The notes under the pieces are model-generated. The model was not told the DNA's origin. It saw only the letters and a program-made list of their open reading frames with translations, and made no database searches. From assembly GCA_028678885.1 (NCBI GenBank), contig JAJRCP010000067.1, positions 1 to 5,036 of the forward strand: DNA of 5,036 bases, given 5' to 3'. Source of the DNA: Methanomicrobiales archaeon. Its GTDB lineage: Archaea; Halobacteriota; Methanomicrobia; Methanomicrobiales; JACTUA01. Both the position numbers and the translations under genes were made by a program. Positions 1-5,036 of the stretch are shown here, piece after piece; position 1 is the stretch's first letter; the number at the start of each line of letters is the position of its first letter.

Positions 1-2
1 CC

Positions 3-695
3 GCCTATTGGGAGGATATTGCGGATTATTTCAAGGTGACTGGTGAAGTGTGGGTGGAGAAGATCCGGGAAAGGATTGATGGACCTGTGGGCGCGATGTG
101 CTATGCACAGTGTCCGTCGTTTTGGCCGTTTGTCCAGGGTGAAACACTCGCAAACGACTGCCTTCCGATACGGGTGTTTGACCGGAGCGGAACCTCCCAC
201 CGCTATGAGAGTGGGGGGATCCACGGGATCGAACGGGTGGATGAGTTTCACCGAATCGAGATCCTGTGGCTGGGAAGTGCGGATCAGGCCGTGCAGATCG
301 CCGAATCCCTCCATAGTGCGTATACACGCGTGTTCAACGACCAGTTGGAACTGGAATGGCGTGCTGCCCGGGTAACCCCCTGGTTTATGGCACAGGAAGG
401 AATGGTCGAAGATAGTTGCTGTGATTCGGTCGGAACAACCGATTACGAAGCAATACTGCCGTATAACGGAAGCTGGCTCGAATTCCAGAATGTGAGTGTG
501 AATGGAGATAAGTATCCACGGGGCTTCACCGTGAAGATTCAGAGCGGGGAAGATTGCTGGTCCGGGTGCTCCGGCATCGGTCTTGAGCGGTGGACCGCGG
601 CATTTCTTTCCCAGAAAGGCTTTGATCCGTCCCGGTGGCCTGAAGAAGTGGCACGACGCATTGGTGAATTGAAAGATATCTTCAGATTTCTTTGA
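3..695 (+). CDS. serS: Methanogen-type (type 2) seryl-tRNA synthetase, C-terminal part (5' truncated by window)
   Basis: Cytoplasmic class II aminoacyl-tRNA synthetase that charges tRNA-Ser with serine. The frame is open to the window edge (first residues AYWEDIADYF), so the GTG at 36 is internal and not the start. About 230 residues are visible of a protein usually near 500, covering most of the catalytic core. Seen in the fragment: AQCPSFWPF around residue 37, the motif 2 region RVDEFHRIE (78-86), WSGC ending at Cys189, and motif 3 GIGLERW (191-197). Methanogen SerRS binds an active-site zinc through Cys, Glu and Cys; Cys37, Glu86 and Cys189 fit these roles, and the 49-residue Cys-Glu spacing matches what I recall for the Methanosarcina barkeri enzyme. 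Bacterial and eukaryotic SerRS lack this zinc site. The stop lies 12 nt before the S3Ae start, which suggests co-transcription. Identification is secure; the zinc assignments are from memory of the family. Confidence 0.95.
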   Translation, partial: AYWEDIADYFKVTGEVWVEKIRERIDGPVGAMCYAQCPSFWPFVQGETLANDCLPIRVFDRSGTSHRYESGGIHGIERVDEFHRIEILWLGSADQAVQIAESLHSAYTRVFNDQLELEWRAARVTPWFMAQEGMVEDSCCDSVGTTDYEAILPYNGSWLEFQNVSVNGDKYPRGFTVKIQSGEDCWSGCSGIGLERWTAAFLSQKGFDPSRWPEEVARRIGELKDIFRFL

Positions 696-696
696 T

Positions 697-704
697 GAGG
701 TGAT
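697..704 (+). promoter_or_regulatory. Shine-Dalgarno sequence of the S3Ae gene
   Basis: GAGGTGAT lies just after the serS stop and is complementary to the archaeal 16S rRNA 3' end (CACCTCC). Two tandem ATG codons follow at 705 and 708. The motif nearly abuts the first and is 3 nt from the second, so the second ATG is the better-spaced start. Confidence 0.75.
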
Positions 705-707
705 ATG

Positions 708-1316
708 ATGGTAAAGAAAAAACAGATGGGAAGAAAGGTTGAAGGGTGGAAGGCAAAGAGCTGGTTCAAGGTGTACGTCCCGGAGGTCTTCGGAAAGACT
801 TATATGGGCGATACCATTGCGAACGAACCGGAAAAGGTGATGGGAAGAATCATCTCAACCACCCTCGGTGAAGTGACCGGTGACTATGCAAAGCAGCAGA
901 TCAAACTCCTATTAAGGGTTGCCACGGTGACCGGCGATGCCGCGTATACTGAGTTTGCCGGGCACGAGGTGACCCGGGACTTTATGCGATCACTGGTGAA
1001 GAGGAAGACCTCACGGATCGACAGCATCCTCCCGGTGACCACTAAAGATGGAAAGAGGTTCCGAGTGACCGTTACCTGCCTCACCCTTTCACGGGCAAAT
1101 TTGAGCCAGGTACATGCAATCCGCGAGATACTCAGCTCCTTTGTCCGGACCTATGCAGCCCAGGCCGATCACGATACCTTTGTCCGCGAAATGGTCAACG
1201 GGGAGATCGGAAAAGAGCTGCTCAAACAGATCAAGACTATCTACCCCATCCGCCGAGTGGAGATCATCAAATCAAAAGTAGAATCGGCGACTCCGGAAGT
1301 CCTTGCCTCGGCGTAA
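708..1316 (+). CDS. rps3ae: Small ribosomal subunit protein eS1 (S3Ae)
   Basis: Component of the archaeal 30S subunit, homologous to eukaryotic S3a (eS1) and absent from bacteria. The 202-residue product has the hallmarks of the family: a basic N-terminus (VKKKQMGRKVEGWKAKSW), then WFKVYVPEVFGKTYMGDTIA, the stretch HEVTRDFMRSLVKRKTSRID, a central VTVTCLTLSRANLSQ, and a C-terminal YPIRRVEIIKSKVE. Length is normal for archaeal S3Ae (about 190-225). I place the start at the second of two tandem ATGs (708) because archaeal homologues typically begin M-x-KKK and because of the Shine-Dalgarno spacing; starting at 705 would add one Met. The gene follows serS by 12 nt, so the two translation genes probably share a transcript. 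No truncation or missing segment is apparent. Confidence 0.96.
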   Translation: MVKKKQMGRKVEGWKAKSWFKVYVPEVFGKTYMGDTIANEPEKVMGRIISTTLGEVTGDYAKQQIKLLLRVATVTGDAAYTEFAGHEVTRDFMRSLVKRKTSRIDSILPVTTKDGKRFRVTVTCLTLSRANLSQVHAIREILSSFVRTYAAQADHDTFVREMVNGEIGKELLKQIKTIYPIRRVEIIKSKVESATPEVLASA

Positions 1317-1330
1317 TCCCCATCAGGGGA
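1317..1330 (+). terminator. Small hairpin directly after the S3Ae stop, possible weak terminator or processing site
   Basis: TCCCC-ATCA-GGGGA is a perfect 5-bp stem with a 4-nt loop starting at the base after the TAA stop. No T-run follows, so it is not a classical intrinsic terminator, and archaeal termination relies mainly on T-rich tracts. It may only slow RNA polymerase or protect the 3' end of the serS-rps3ae message. Confidence 0.25.
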
Positions 1331-1337
1331 ATCGGCA

Positions 1338-1350
1338 GGGTAATTATCCC
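1338..1350 (+). promoter_or_regulatory. Possible AT-rich promoter element for apgM (leaderless)
   Basis: GGGTAATTATCCC holds the only AT-rich patch in the 53-nt gap between rps3ae and apgM. Its TAATTAT core is centred about 26 nt before the apgM ATG at 1370, the distance expected between an archaeal TATA box and a start site that coincides with the start codon. The match to the TTTAWATA consensus is poor and the preceding bases are not a good BRE. This is an inference only; read-through from rps3ae would explain expression equally well. Confidence 0.22.
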
Positions 1351-1369
1351 GGAGTACCTCTTTTCTTCT

Positions 1370-2605
1370 ATGACTCCCCGCGCTGTGCTGCTGCTGGTGC
1401 TTGACGGCATATCAGACCGCCCCTGCCCAGAACTGGGAGGAAAAACCCCACTTCAGACGGCCTCAACACCGGTACTAGATCGTCTGGCTGCAGAGGGCAT
1501 CTGCGGGATTATGGATACCATCGGCCCGGGAATCCGCCCGGGTTCTGATACCTCGCATCTGAGTCTCCTCGGATATCCGCCCGAGAAATACTATACCGGG
1601 CGGGGACCACTGGAAGCAGAAGGTTGCGGGATCCACATGGAAATTGGGATGATCGGGTTTCGTGGAAATTATGCGACCGCAGCACCGGATAAGACGATCA
1701 TCGATCGCCGTGCTGGAAGGATTCATCAGACAGGGGAGCTGAGCGCAGCCATCCAAGACGGGGTTGACCTCTCTGCCTTTGACGTGACCTTCAATTTCCG
1801 ATCTGGCGCAGGACACCGGGCAGCACTTGCCCTGAAAGGAGAAGGGCTGGGCGCACAGGTCTCCAGCAATGATCCCAAAAAGGAGGGTGTCATGCCACCC
1901 CGCATCCGACCATGTACCCGGAAAAAAACGGACAAAAAAACTGCGGACGTATGCAACGAGTTTATCCGGCAATCCGGTGAGATTCTGGAGAGGCATCCGG
2001 TAAACCGGGAAAGGAAAAAACGTGGAGAGCCTCTAGCCAACATCATACTCCTCCGCGGTGCGGGAGAGATGGGTCATTTTGAGTCGTTTAAGGAGCGCTA
2101 TGGTCTACAGGGAAGCGTGATCGCCGCTGCCACCCTGATCATCGGAATCGGAAAGGTGGTTGGTCTGGCGCATCGTAACGTTCCCGGCTCCACGGGTTCG
2201 ATTGACTCCAATCTGGAGGGTAAGATTGCCGCCTCTCTCGATGAGCTGAATGCGAGAGAGTTCGTTCTGACGAACATCAAGGGAGGGGATGAAGCGGCAC
2301 ATGACAGGAATCCGGAGGAGAAGAAACGATTCATCGAGCGTATCGATGGCGTGCTCACTCCACTACTCGAACGCGATGATTTCCTTCTCGTTATTTGTGC
2401 CGATCACAGCACCCCCTGCAGCATCGGGGACCACAGCGCAGACCCTGTACCTCTCCTTATCCATGGAGAGGGTGTACGGGTTGACCGGGTGACAAGATTT
2501 GATGAGATATCCTGTGCAGAGGGAGGACTGCACCGCATCCGGGGGATTTCTCTGATGCCTATCCTCCTCGACTTGATAAATAAGGCTCATAAGTATGGGG
2601 CATAG
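1370..2605 (+). CDS. apgM: 2,3-bisphosphoglycerate-independent phosphoglycerate mutase, archaeal type
   Basis: Cytoplasmic enzyme interconverting 3-phosphoglycerate and 2-phosphoglycerate. In a methanogen it works mainly in gluconeogenesis, and it draws on the pool that also feeds serine synthesis. The 411 residues match the usual ApgM length (about 400-415) and the alkaline phosphatase superfamily layout. LLLVLDGISDRP supplies the first metal ligand Asp12. PGSDTSHLSLLGY (57-69) carries the presumed phospho-acceptor Ser59. FRSGAGHRAAL is near 143-153, then VSSNDPKKEGV, RGAGEMG, KGGDEAAHD with Asp307 and His311, and ADHSTPCSIGDHSADPVPLL with Asp345, His346 and His355. All expected metal-site residues appear present. 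The ATG at 1370 gives an N-terminus only a few residues before the first beta strand, as in the family. The nearest GGAG is about 15 nt upstream, so no convincing ribosome binding site is present. The bactofilin-like gene follows after 20 nt. Confidence 0.95.
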   Translation: MTPRAVLLLVLDGISDRPCPELGGKTPLQTASTPVLDRLAAEGICGIMDTIGPGIRPGSDTSHLSLLGYPPEKYYTGRGPLEAEGCGIHMEIGMIGFRGNYATAAPDKTIIDRRAGRIHQTGELSAAIQDGVDLSAFDVTFNFRSGAGHRAALALKGEGLGAQVSSNDPKKEGVMPPRIRPCTRKKTDKKTADVCNEFIRQSGEILERHPVNRERKKRGEPLANIILLRGAGEMGHFESFKERYGLQGSVIAAATLIIGIGKVVGLAHRNVPGSTGSIDSNLEGKIAASLDELNAREFVLTNIKGGDEAAHDRNPEEKKRFIERIDGVLTPLLERDDFLLVICADHSTPCSIGDHSADPVPLLIHGEGVRVDRVTRFDEISCAEGGLHRIRGISLMPILLDLINKAHKYGA

Positions 2606-2625
2606 ATAGTACTACGGCGGCTCAG

Positions 2626-3462
2626 ATGGAGATCGAATCCCGGAACCTCCTCGCACACGGTTTTTTTCCAGATCATACCGAGTTACAGGAACACATCCTG
2701 ATCACCGATAACGATATGGTGGTGGGCGATCGGTGTCAGATCGATTACGGACTCTCCGGAGAGAGTGTAGCGGTCTGCGAATTCTCCCGGGTCGCAGGTA
2801 ATGTTACTGCCCATGGAGAGCTCAGGATCGATAATTTCTGTCAGGTGGCCGGAGATGTCACGGCAGAGGAGAATGCATTCCTTGGTGAAGGTGTCCATAT
2901 CCGGGGAAAGCTCACCGTTCTCGGGGATATGGATATCGGGGATAACGTCCAGATCGACCGGGGCTTTGAGGCGAAAGGCTGGATCGTGATCCGGAATCCC
3001 ATGCCGGTCATCGTGTACCTGCTTCTCTATCTCATGGCTTTGCTGAAATTCGAGCGAGAGGAGGATCTGGAGAAGTTCCTGGAGCGGATCACCGCCGATG
3101 ATGCGGAGCCGGAGACCCCCCTCTTGATTCCTTCCCGATCTCAGCTATCCATGGAGGGTCTGACGTTTCCTGTTCCCCTCACCATCGGTGCGCATAACCG
3201 GTTGCACGGAACCATCCGTGCAGAATCCATCGAGATCGGGGATCATACCACCATTTTTGGCAGCCTTCGTTCACCGGGCCCCATCCGGATCGGGGAAGAT
3301 ACGATAATCCATGGAGAGGTGGTCAGCGGGGAGACGGTCCGCGTCGCCCGGGGAGCAACTATTCTTGGCAATATATTCTCGCCCACCCTGGAACTGCACG
3401 AGGAAGCACGGGTGGATGGTCTGATCAAGGCACCAGAAGGCTTGAGGATCCTGCGATCATGA
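2626..3462 (+). CDS. Bactofilin-like (polymer-forming) beta-helix protein with central hydrophobic segment
   Basis: Predicted archaeal polymer-forming cytoskeletal (bactofilin-like) protein of 278 residues. Two repeat-rich beta regions flank a different middle. The N-terminal one (about 30-120) has runs such as GELRIDNFCQVAGDVTAEEN and GDMDIGDNVQIDRGF. The C-terminal one (about 183-275) has ESIEIGDHTTIFGSL, PIRIGEDTIIHGEVV and VARGATILGNI. The I-G-x-x-x-x-I spacing is typical of right-handed or left-handed beta-helix rungs. Between them, NPMPVIVYLLLYLMALLK (124-141) is long and hydrophobic enough to insert in or lie on the membrane, followed by a charged helix (EREEDLEKFLERI) and a proline-rich linker. 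From memory this architecture resembles haloarchaeal polymer-forming proteins related to the halofilins, which influence cell shape. A hexapeptide acyltransferase is the main alternative, but no catalytic histidine context stands out. Its stop overlaps the next start (ATGA). The ribosome binding site (GGCGG, 2616-2620) is weak, so translation may depend on read-through from apgM. Confidence 0.75.
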   Translation: MEIESRNLLAHGFFPDHTELQEHILITDNDMVVGDRCQIDYGLSGESVAVCEFSRVAGNVTAHGELRIDNFCQVAGDVTAEENAFLGEGVHIRGKLTVLGDMDIGDNVQIDRGFEAKGWIVIRNPMPVIVYLLLYLMALLKFEREEDLEKFLERITADDAEPETPLLIPSRSQLSMEGLTFPVPLTIGAHNRLHGTIRAESIEIGDHTTIFGSLRSPGPIRIGEDTIIHGEVVSGETVRVARGATILGNIFSPTLELHEEARVDGLIKAPEGLRILRS

Positions 3463-4292
3463 ACCTCGCCCAGACCATCGACCTGGAGGAGGTATACTCT
3501 CTTGAACCCTCATTTGCTGATCTCACTGATGATATCTATACCCAGATATTCCTCCAAGAAGGGGCCCGGGAGGCTCGATTCCTAATCGATGAACATGAAG
3601 AGCCCCTTGCCTGTGCTCTGCTGACCGGCACCGGCTGGAAGATCACCCACTTTGTCTACAGGAAAGCCACACTCGGGGTCCTGGAACGGGTTGAACAGGT
3701 AGGGGGAGAGATTTATCAGGAGAACCGGGAACGCTATCTCTCTGCCGTGCGGGAGTATTACAGTTGTGAACTCATGAAGGATGTAACACCCGCAGTCGAG
3801 GATATAACAGAGGATCGGATGAATCTTGTGCGGGATGTGCTGAAAGACCGATGGGGTTTGGGAAGAGGAGAGATATGCCTAGATTGCTGCTGTGGCTCAG
3901 GCATCGGATCCTACGCTCTCCGCACTGTGGGAATGACTCCCCTTGCCTACGACAACGATCCGGCTCTTCTCTCCCTAGGTCTCAGGCAGGGTCGACTTCT
4001 CCCCGAATCCACCATGTGGATCGATGCCACCCGAGCGACCTTGTACTGCACTCCCGTTCCACGCGGACTTTCCTGTATGCTCGGTGAGATCAATACCTTC
4101 ACCGAGGTGATGTGGCGGCGGGTGGTGGAGGAGCTGATTTCCCTCGCTGAGGACGTTATCATCACCGTAGGAACAGAGAGGGAAGCACGTTTGGTCGCAG
4201 ACTGGGGGCAGCAAAGAGACCGAAGTGTTGATCTGGAAGAACGTCCAAGCGACCCCATCTACGAGAGATGGATCTGCCAGATCTACCGATAA
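3459..4292 (+). CDS. SAM-dependent methyltransferase-like protein with uncharacterised N-terminal domain
   Basis: Predicted class I (Rossmann-fold) methyltransferase, 277 residues, substrate unknown. The C-terminal half carries the fold signature: motif I CLDCCCGSGIGS (140-151) with Asp142 closing the first strand and the glycine-rich loop for the SAM methionine part, YDNDP (164-168) where the acidic residue at the end of strand 2 would contact ribose, and a DA pair (189-190) at the adenine-contact position. A later strand is EDVIITVGTE (231-240). No NPPY-type amino-methyltransferase motif is seen, so the substrate class cannot be inferred. Residues 1-115 form a separate mixed domain I do not recognise, including WKITHFVYRKATLGVLERVEQ. 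The start ATG overlaps the bactofilin-like stop in ATGA, with GAGGAT at 3444-3449 as a possible ribosome binding site, so the pair is probably translationally coupled. No transmembrane segment is apparent. The gene ends 18 nt from a convergent gene. Confidence 0.72.
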   Translation: MNLAQTIDLEEVYSLEPSFADLTDDIYTQIFLQEGAREARFLIDEHEEPLACALLTGTGWKITHFVYRKATLGVLERVEQVGGEIYQENRERYLSAVREYYSCELMKDVTPAVEDITEDRMNLVRDVLKDRWGLGRGEICLDCCCGSGIGSYALRTVGMTPLAYDNDPALLSLGLRQGRLLPESTMWIDATRATLYCTPVPRGLSCMLGEINTFTEVMWRRVVEELISLAEDVIITVGTEREARLVADWGQQRDRSVDLEERPSDPIYERWICQIYR

Positions 4293-4303
4293 AATCTGAA
4301 AAA
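4291..4303 (-). terminator. T-rich tract ending the small minus-strand gene
   Basis: Read on the minus strand, TTTTTCAGATTTT starts 8 nt after the TAA of the small gene. Two T-runs of this kind fit archaeal T-tract termination. It overlaps the last bases of the convergent methyltransferase gene. I see no comparable T-run for the plus-strand transcript here. Confidence 0.4.
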
Positions 4304-4310
4304 GGTTAAA

Positions 4311-4541
4311 TTATTCAGCAGGCAAGCTGGCTCGTGCTTTCTTGATGCGGTTTACTACAAAATTGGATTCAGGAAGTATTGTCTTGTTTCGAATGATGAA
4401 ATCCTTGATAAAGAGATCATCTTTCACCTCATGATCGATGACCAGCTCCCCTTCGATACTTCCCTGATGAAGAAGGTAACTGATAGTCAGAAGCCGGGAT
4501 TCAAGGTTAAATTCCTCATTATTTTCGATACTGACTGCCAT
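4311..4541 (-). CDS. Small hypothetical protein, 76 aa
   Basis: I do not recognise this protein. It begins MAVSIENNEEFNLESRLLTI and ends KKARASLPAE. There is no signal peptide, membrane helix or cysteine. The middle alternates hydrophobic and polar residues (GELVIDHEV, DDLFIKDFII, NFVVNRI) and suggests beta strands, followed by a basic tail (NRIKKARAS). Support for a real gene comes from context: the ATG has AAGGA 3 nt upstream (4545-4549), and a BRE-plus-TATA promoter lies 45-60 nt upstream, leaving room for a leader of about 20-25 nt. A T-rich tract follows the stop. No overlapping gene competes for this stretch. GC is about 41% by hand count, well below the plus-strand genes, which may mean recent acquisition or a fast-evolving lineage-specific gene. 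It converges on the methyltransferase gene with an 18-nt gap. A chance frame remains possible. Confidence 0.55.
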   Translation of the reverse strand: MAVSIENNEEFNLESRLLTISYLLHQGSIEGELVIDHEVKDDLFIKDFIIRNKTILPESNFVVNRIKKARASLPAE

Positions 4542-4584
4542 ATGTCCTTCAATTCCTGTTACAAGAATTTATATGACGTTTTTT

Positions 4585-4600
4585 TTATATATACTTTCCC
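4585..4600 (-). promoter_or_regulatory. Archaeal promoter (BRE and TATA box) for the small minus-strand gene
   Basis: The minus strand reads GGGAAAGTATATATAA. The purine-rich GGGAAAG resembles a BRE and TATATATAA an archaeal TATA box, and a further A-run follows. A start site 24-28 nt downstream would fall near 4560-4566, giving a leader of about 20-25 nt that includes the AAGGA ribosome binding site before the ATG ending at 4541. Confidence 0.5.
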
Positions 4601-4699
4601 GTATTACGAATTTTTAATATTCCAATGATTTGGACTTCATTTCATAAAATTTCAATGCCATATTGTTAATTTTATTGACGGTAGAAAAGGCATAGAAAT

Positions 4700-4732
4700 A
4701 CACAAAAATATGGCTACTGCAATCAAATTGCA
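4700..4732 (-). terminator. Possible terminator of the right-edge minus-strand gene
   Basis: On the minus strand a perfect 6-bp stem (TGCAAT-TTG-ATTGCA) is followed within 10 nt by a run of five T and more T-rich sequence. It lies about 65 nt beyond the TGA of the helicase-like gene. Hairpin plus T-tract fits a transcript end; the same dyad could instead bind a regulator. Confidence 0.35.
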
Positions 4733-4795
4733 CTTTCAGCAGAGGAATCGCCTTGGATGTGAAGTATCTGGGTATTGCAGGAAAGATGTTCCGTA

Positions 4796-5036
4796 TCAGC
4801 GTTCCCGCTCAGCGCATTCCAATTCGGCAACGATCTCCGCAGGATTGTCCAGCTTTCGGATAAACTTCTGAAGCACGTCGAGACGCTCCACTCCCATGAA
4901 ATGTTCGACCATCACCCGGGAGAGAGGAGTAAGCTCGATATTACTCCCTGCCTTTTTCAGGAGTCTCTTTTCAAGAAGGAGCGGGAGAACCGGTTCCATA
5001 CTTCCCACCATCATCTGCTCCAGATCTTGGAGGATC
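4796..5036 (-). CDS. C-terminal tail of a probable Ski2-like DEAD/DEAH helicase (5' truncated by window)
   Basis: The frame is open to the right window edge and 79 residues are visible, starting ILQDLEQMMVGSMEPVLPLL. The ATG at 5014 is therefore probably internal. The tail contains LLLEKRLLKKAGSNIELTPLSRVM, then VEHFMGVERLDVL, and ends with NPAEIVAELECAERER. A leucine-rich helix, a short hairpin ending in L-T-x-L-S-R, and a following helix resemble the winged-helix and C-terminal segment of archaeal Ski2-like helicases, where the pattern L-T-x-L-G-R then F-x-x-x-E then DP-x-EI-x-x-x-LE recurs. No helicase motif lies inside the window, so this rests on resemblance alone; any protein with a C-terminal winged helix would also fit. 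It is the first gene of a minus-strand block whose body lies beyond the window. Confidence 0.45.
   Translation of the reverse strand, partial: ILQDLEQMMVGSMEPVLPLLLEKRLLKKAGSNIELTPLSRVMVEHFMGVERLDVLQKFIRKLDNPAEIVAELECAERER

Larger units (their letters stand above)
4542..4795. other. AT-rich intergenic region with short inverted repeats
   Basis: About 31% GC by hand count and without a convincing gene. It holds the promoter of the small gene on its left. Three inverted repeats are visible: TCCAA-TGAT-TTGGA at 4621-4634, GCCATATT at 4657-4664 paired with AATATGGC at 4707-4714, and TGCAAT-CAA-ATTGCA at 4718-4732. The rightmost 60 bases or so are the 3' flank of the right-edge gene. No tRNA fold or C/D box pair was seen. 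Confidence 0.6.

Noticed and set aside
43..375. Plus-strand open frame (110 codons) inside serS
   Set aside because: It is an alternate frame of the catalytic core of SerRS, with low-complexity Arg/Ser-rich content.
693..698. TGATGA resembling a C box of a C/D guide RNA
   Set aside because: It is the serS stop codon next to the S3Ae Shine-Dalgarno sequence, with no matching D box arrangement.
871..1070. Five copies of GTGACC within 200 bp
   Set aside because: All sit in frame as Val-Thr codon pairs of S3Ae (EVTGD, TVTGD, EVTRD, PVTTK, RVTVT), so protein sequence and codon preference explain them; spacing is irregular.
1922..1940. Two A7 tracts close together in apgM, possible programmed frameshift site
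   Set aside because: They encode Lys-Lys pairs in frame and the reading frame continues intact to the normal ApgM C-terminus; no alternative product is indicated.
1475..1996. Long minus-strand open frame (173 codons) inside apgM
   Set aside because: It lies wholly antisense to a securely identified gene and its translation has no recognisable domain; GC-rich coding DNA often leaves such frames open.
4431..4628. Plus-strand open frame of 65 codons across the AT-rich island
   Set aside because: It runs antisense through the small gene and its promoter, has no ribosome binding site, and its tail is Phe/Tyr-rich as expected from translated AT-rich non-coding DNA.
4657..4714. 8-bp inverted repeat GCCATATT / AATATGGC with a 42-nt spacer
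   Set aside because: In about 250 bp of AT-rich sequence one such pair is near chance expectation, and there is no flanking duplication or transposase to suggest a mobile element.
4710..4871. Plus-strand frame starting MATAIKLHFQQRN
   Set aside because: It runs antisense into the helicase-like gene, lacks a well-placed ribosome binding site (the nearest purine run is about 20 nt away) and shows no family resemblance.

Overview
The window looks like a stretch of methanogen chromosome, most likely from a euryarchaeon of the Methanomicrobiales type. The strongest evidence is the first gene, the 3' part of a methanogen-type (type 2) seryl-tRNA synthetase, an enzyme form essentially restricted to methanogens. 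The archaeal ribosomal protein S3Ae (eS1) and an archaeal-type cofactor-independent phosphoglycerate mutase (ApgM) agree with this. Genes are dense and GC-rich on the plus strand (about 60% in a sample I counted). The order assignment is an inference.

Layout: positions 3-4292 hold five plus-strand genes with very short gaps. They are serS (5'-truncated), rps3ae (12 nt later), apgM (53 nt later), a bactofilin-like beta-helix protein (20 nt later) and a SAM-dependent methyltransferase-like protein that overlaps its predecessor by 4 nt (ATGA). The first two are translation genes, the third is central carbon metabolism (3PG to 2PG), and the last two are a probably translationally coupled pair of unknown joint role. 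The one break in style is before apgM: a small hairpin follows the rps3ae stop, there is no good Shine-Dalgarno sequence, and an AT-rich element sits about 26 nt upstream of the ATG, so a separate leaderless transcript is possible.

From 4293 the plus-strand genes give way to minus-strand ones. A small AT-rich gene (76 codons, about 41% GC by hand count) converges on the methyltransferase gene with only 18 nt between stop codons. It has its own plausible archaeal promoter (BRE plus TATA) and ribosome binding site. Upstream of it is an AT-rich intergenic stretch (about 31% GC by hand count) of roughly 250 bp with short inverted repeats. The right edge holds the last 79 codons of another minus-strand gene that resembles the C-terminus of an archaeal Ski2-like DEAD/DEAH helicase.

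I see no CRISPR array, transposase, tRNA, rRNA or clear defence system. The parts most worth a second look are the bactofilin-like/methyltransferase pair and the small promoter-bearing gene in the AT-rich island.
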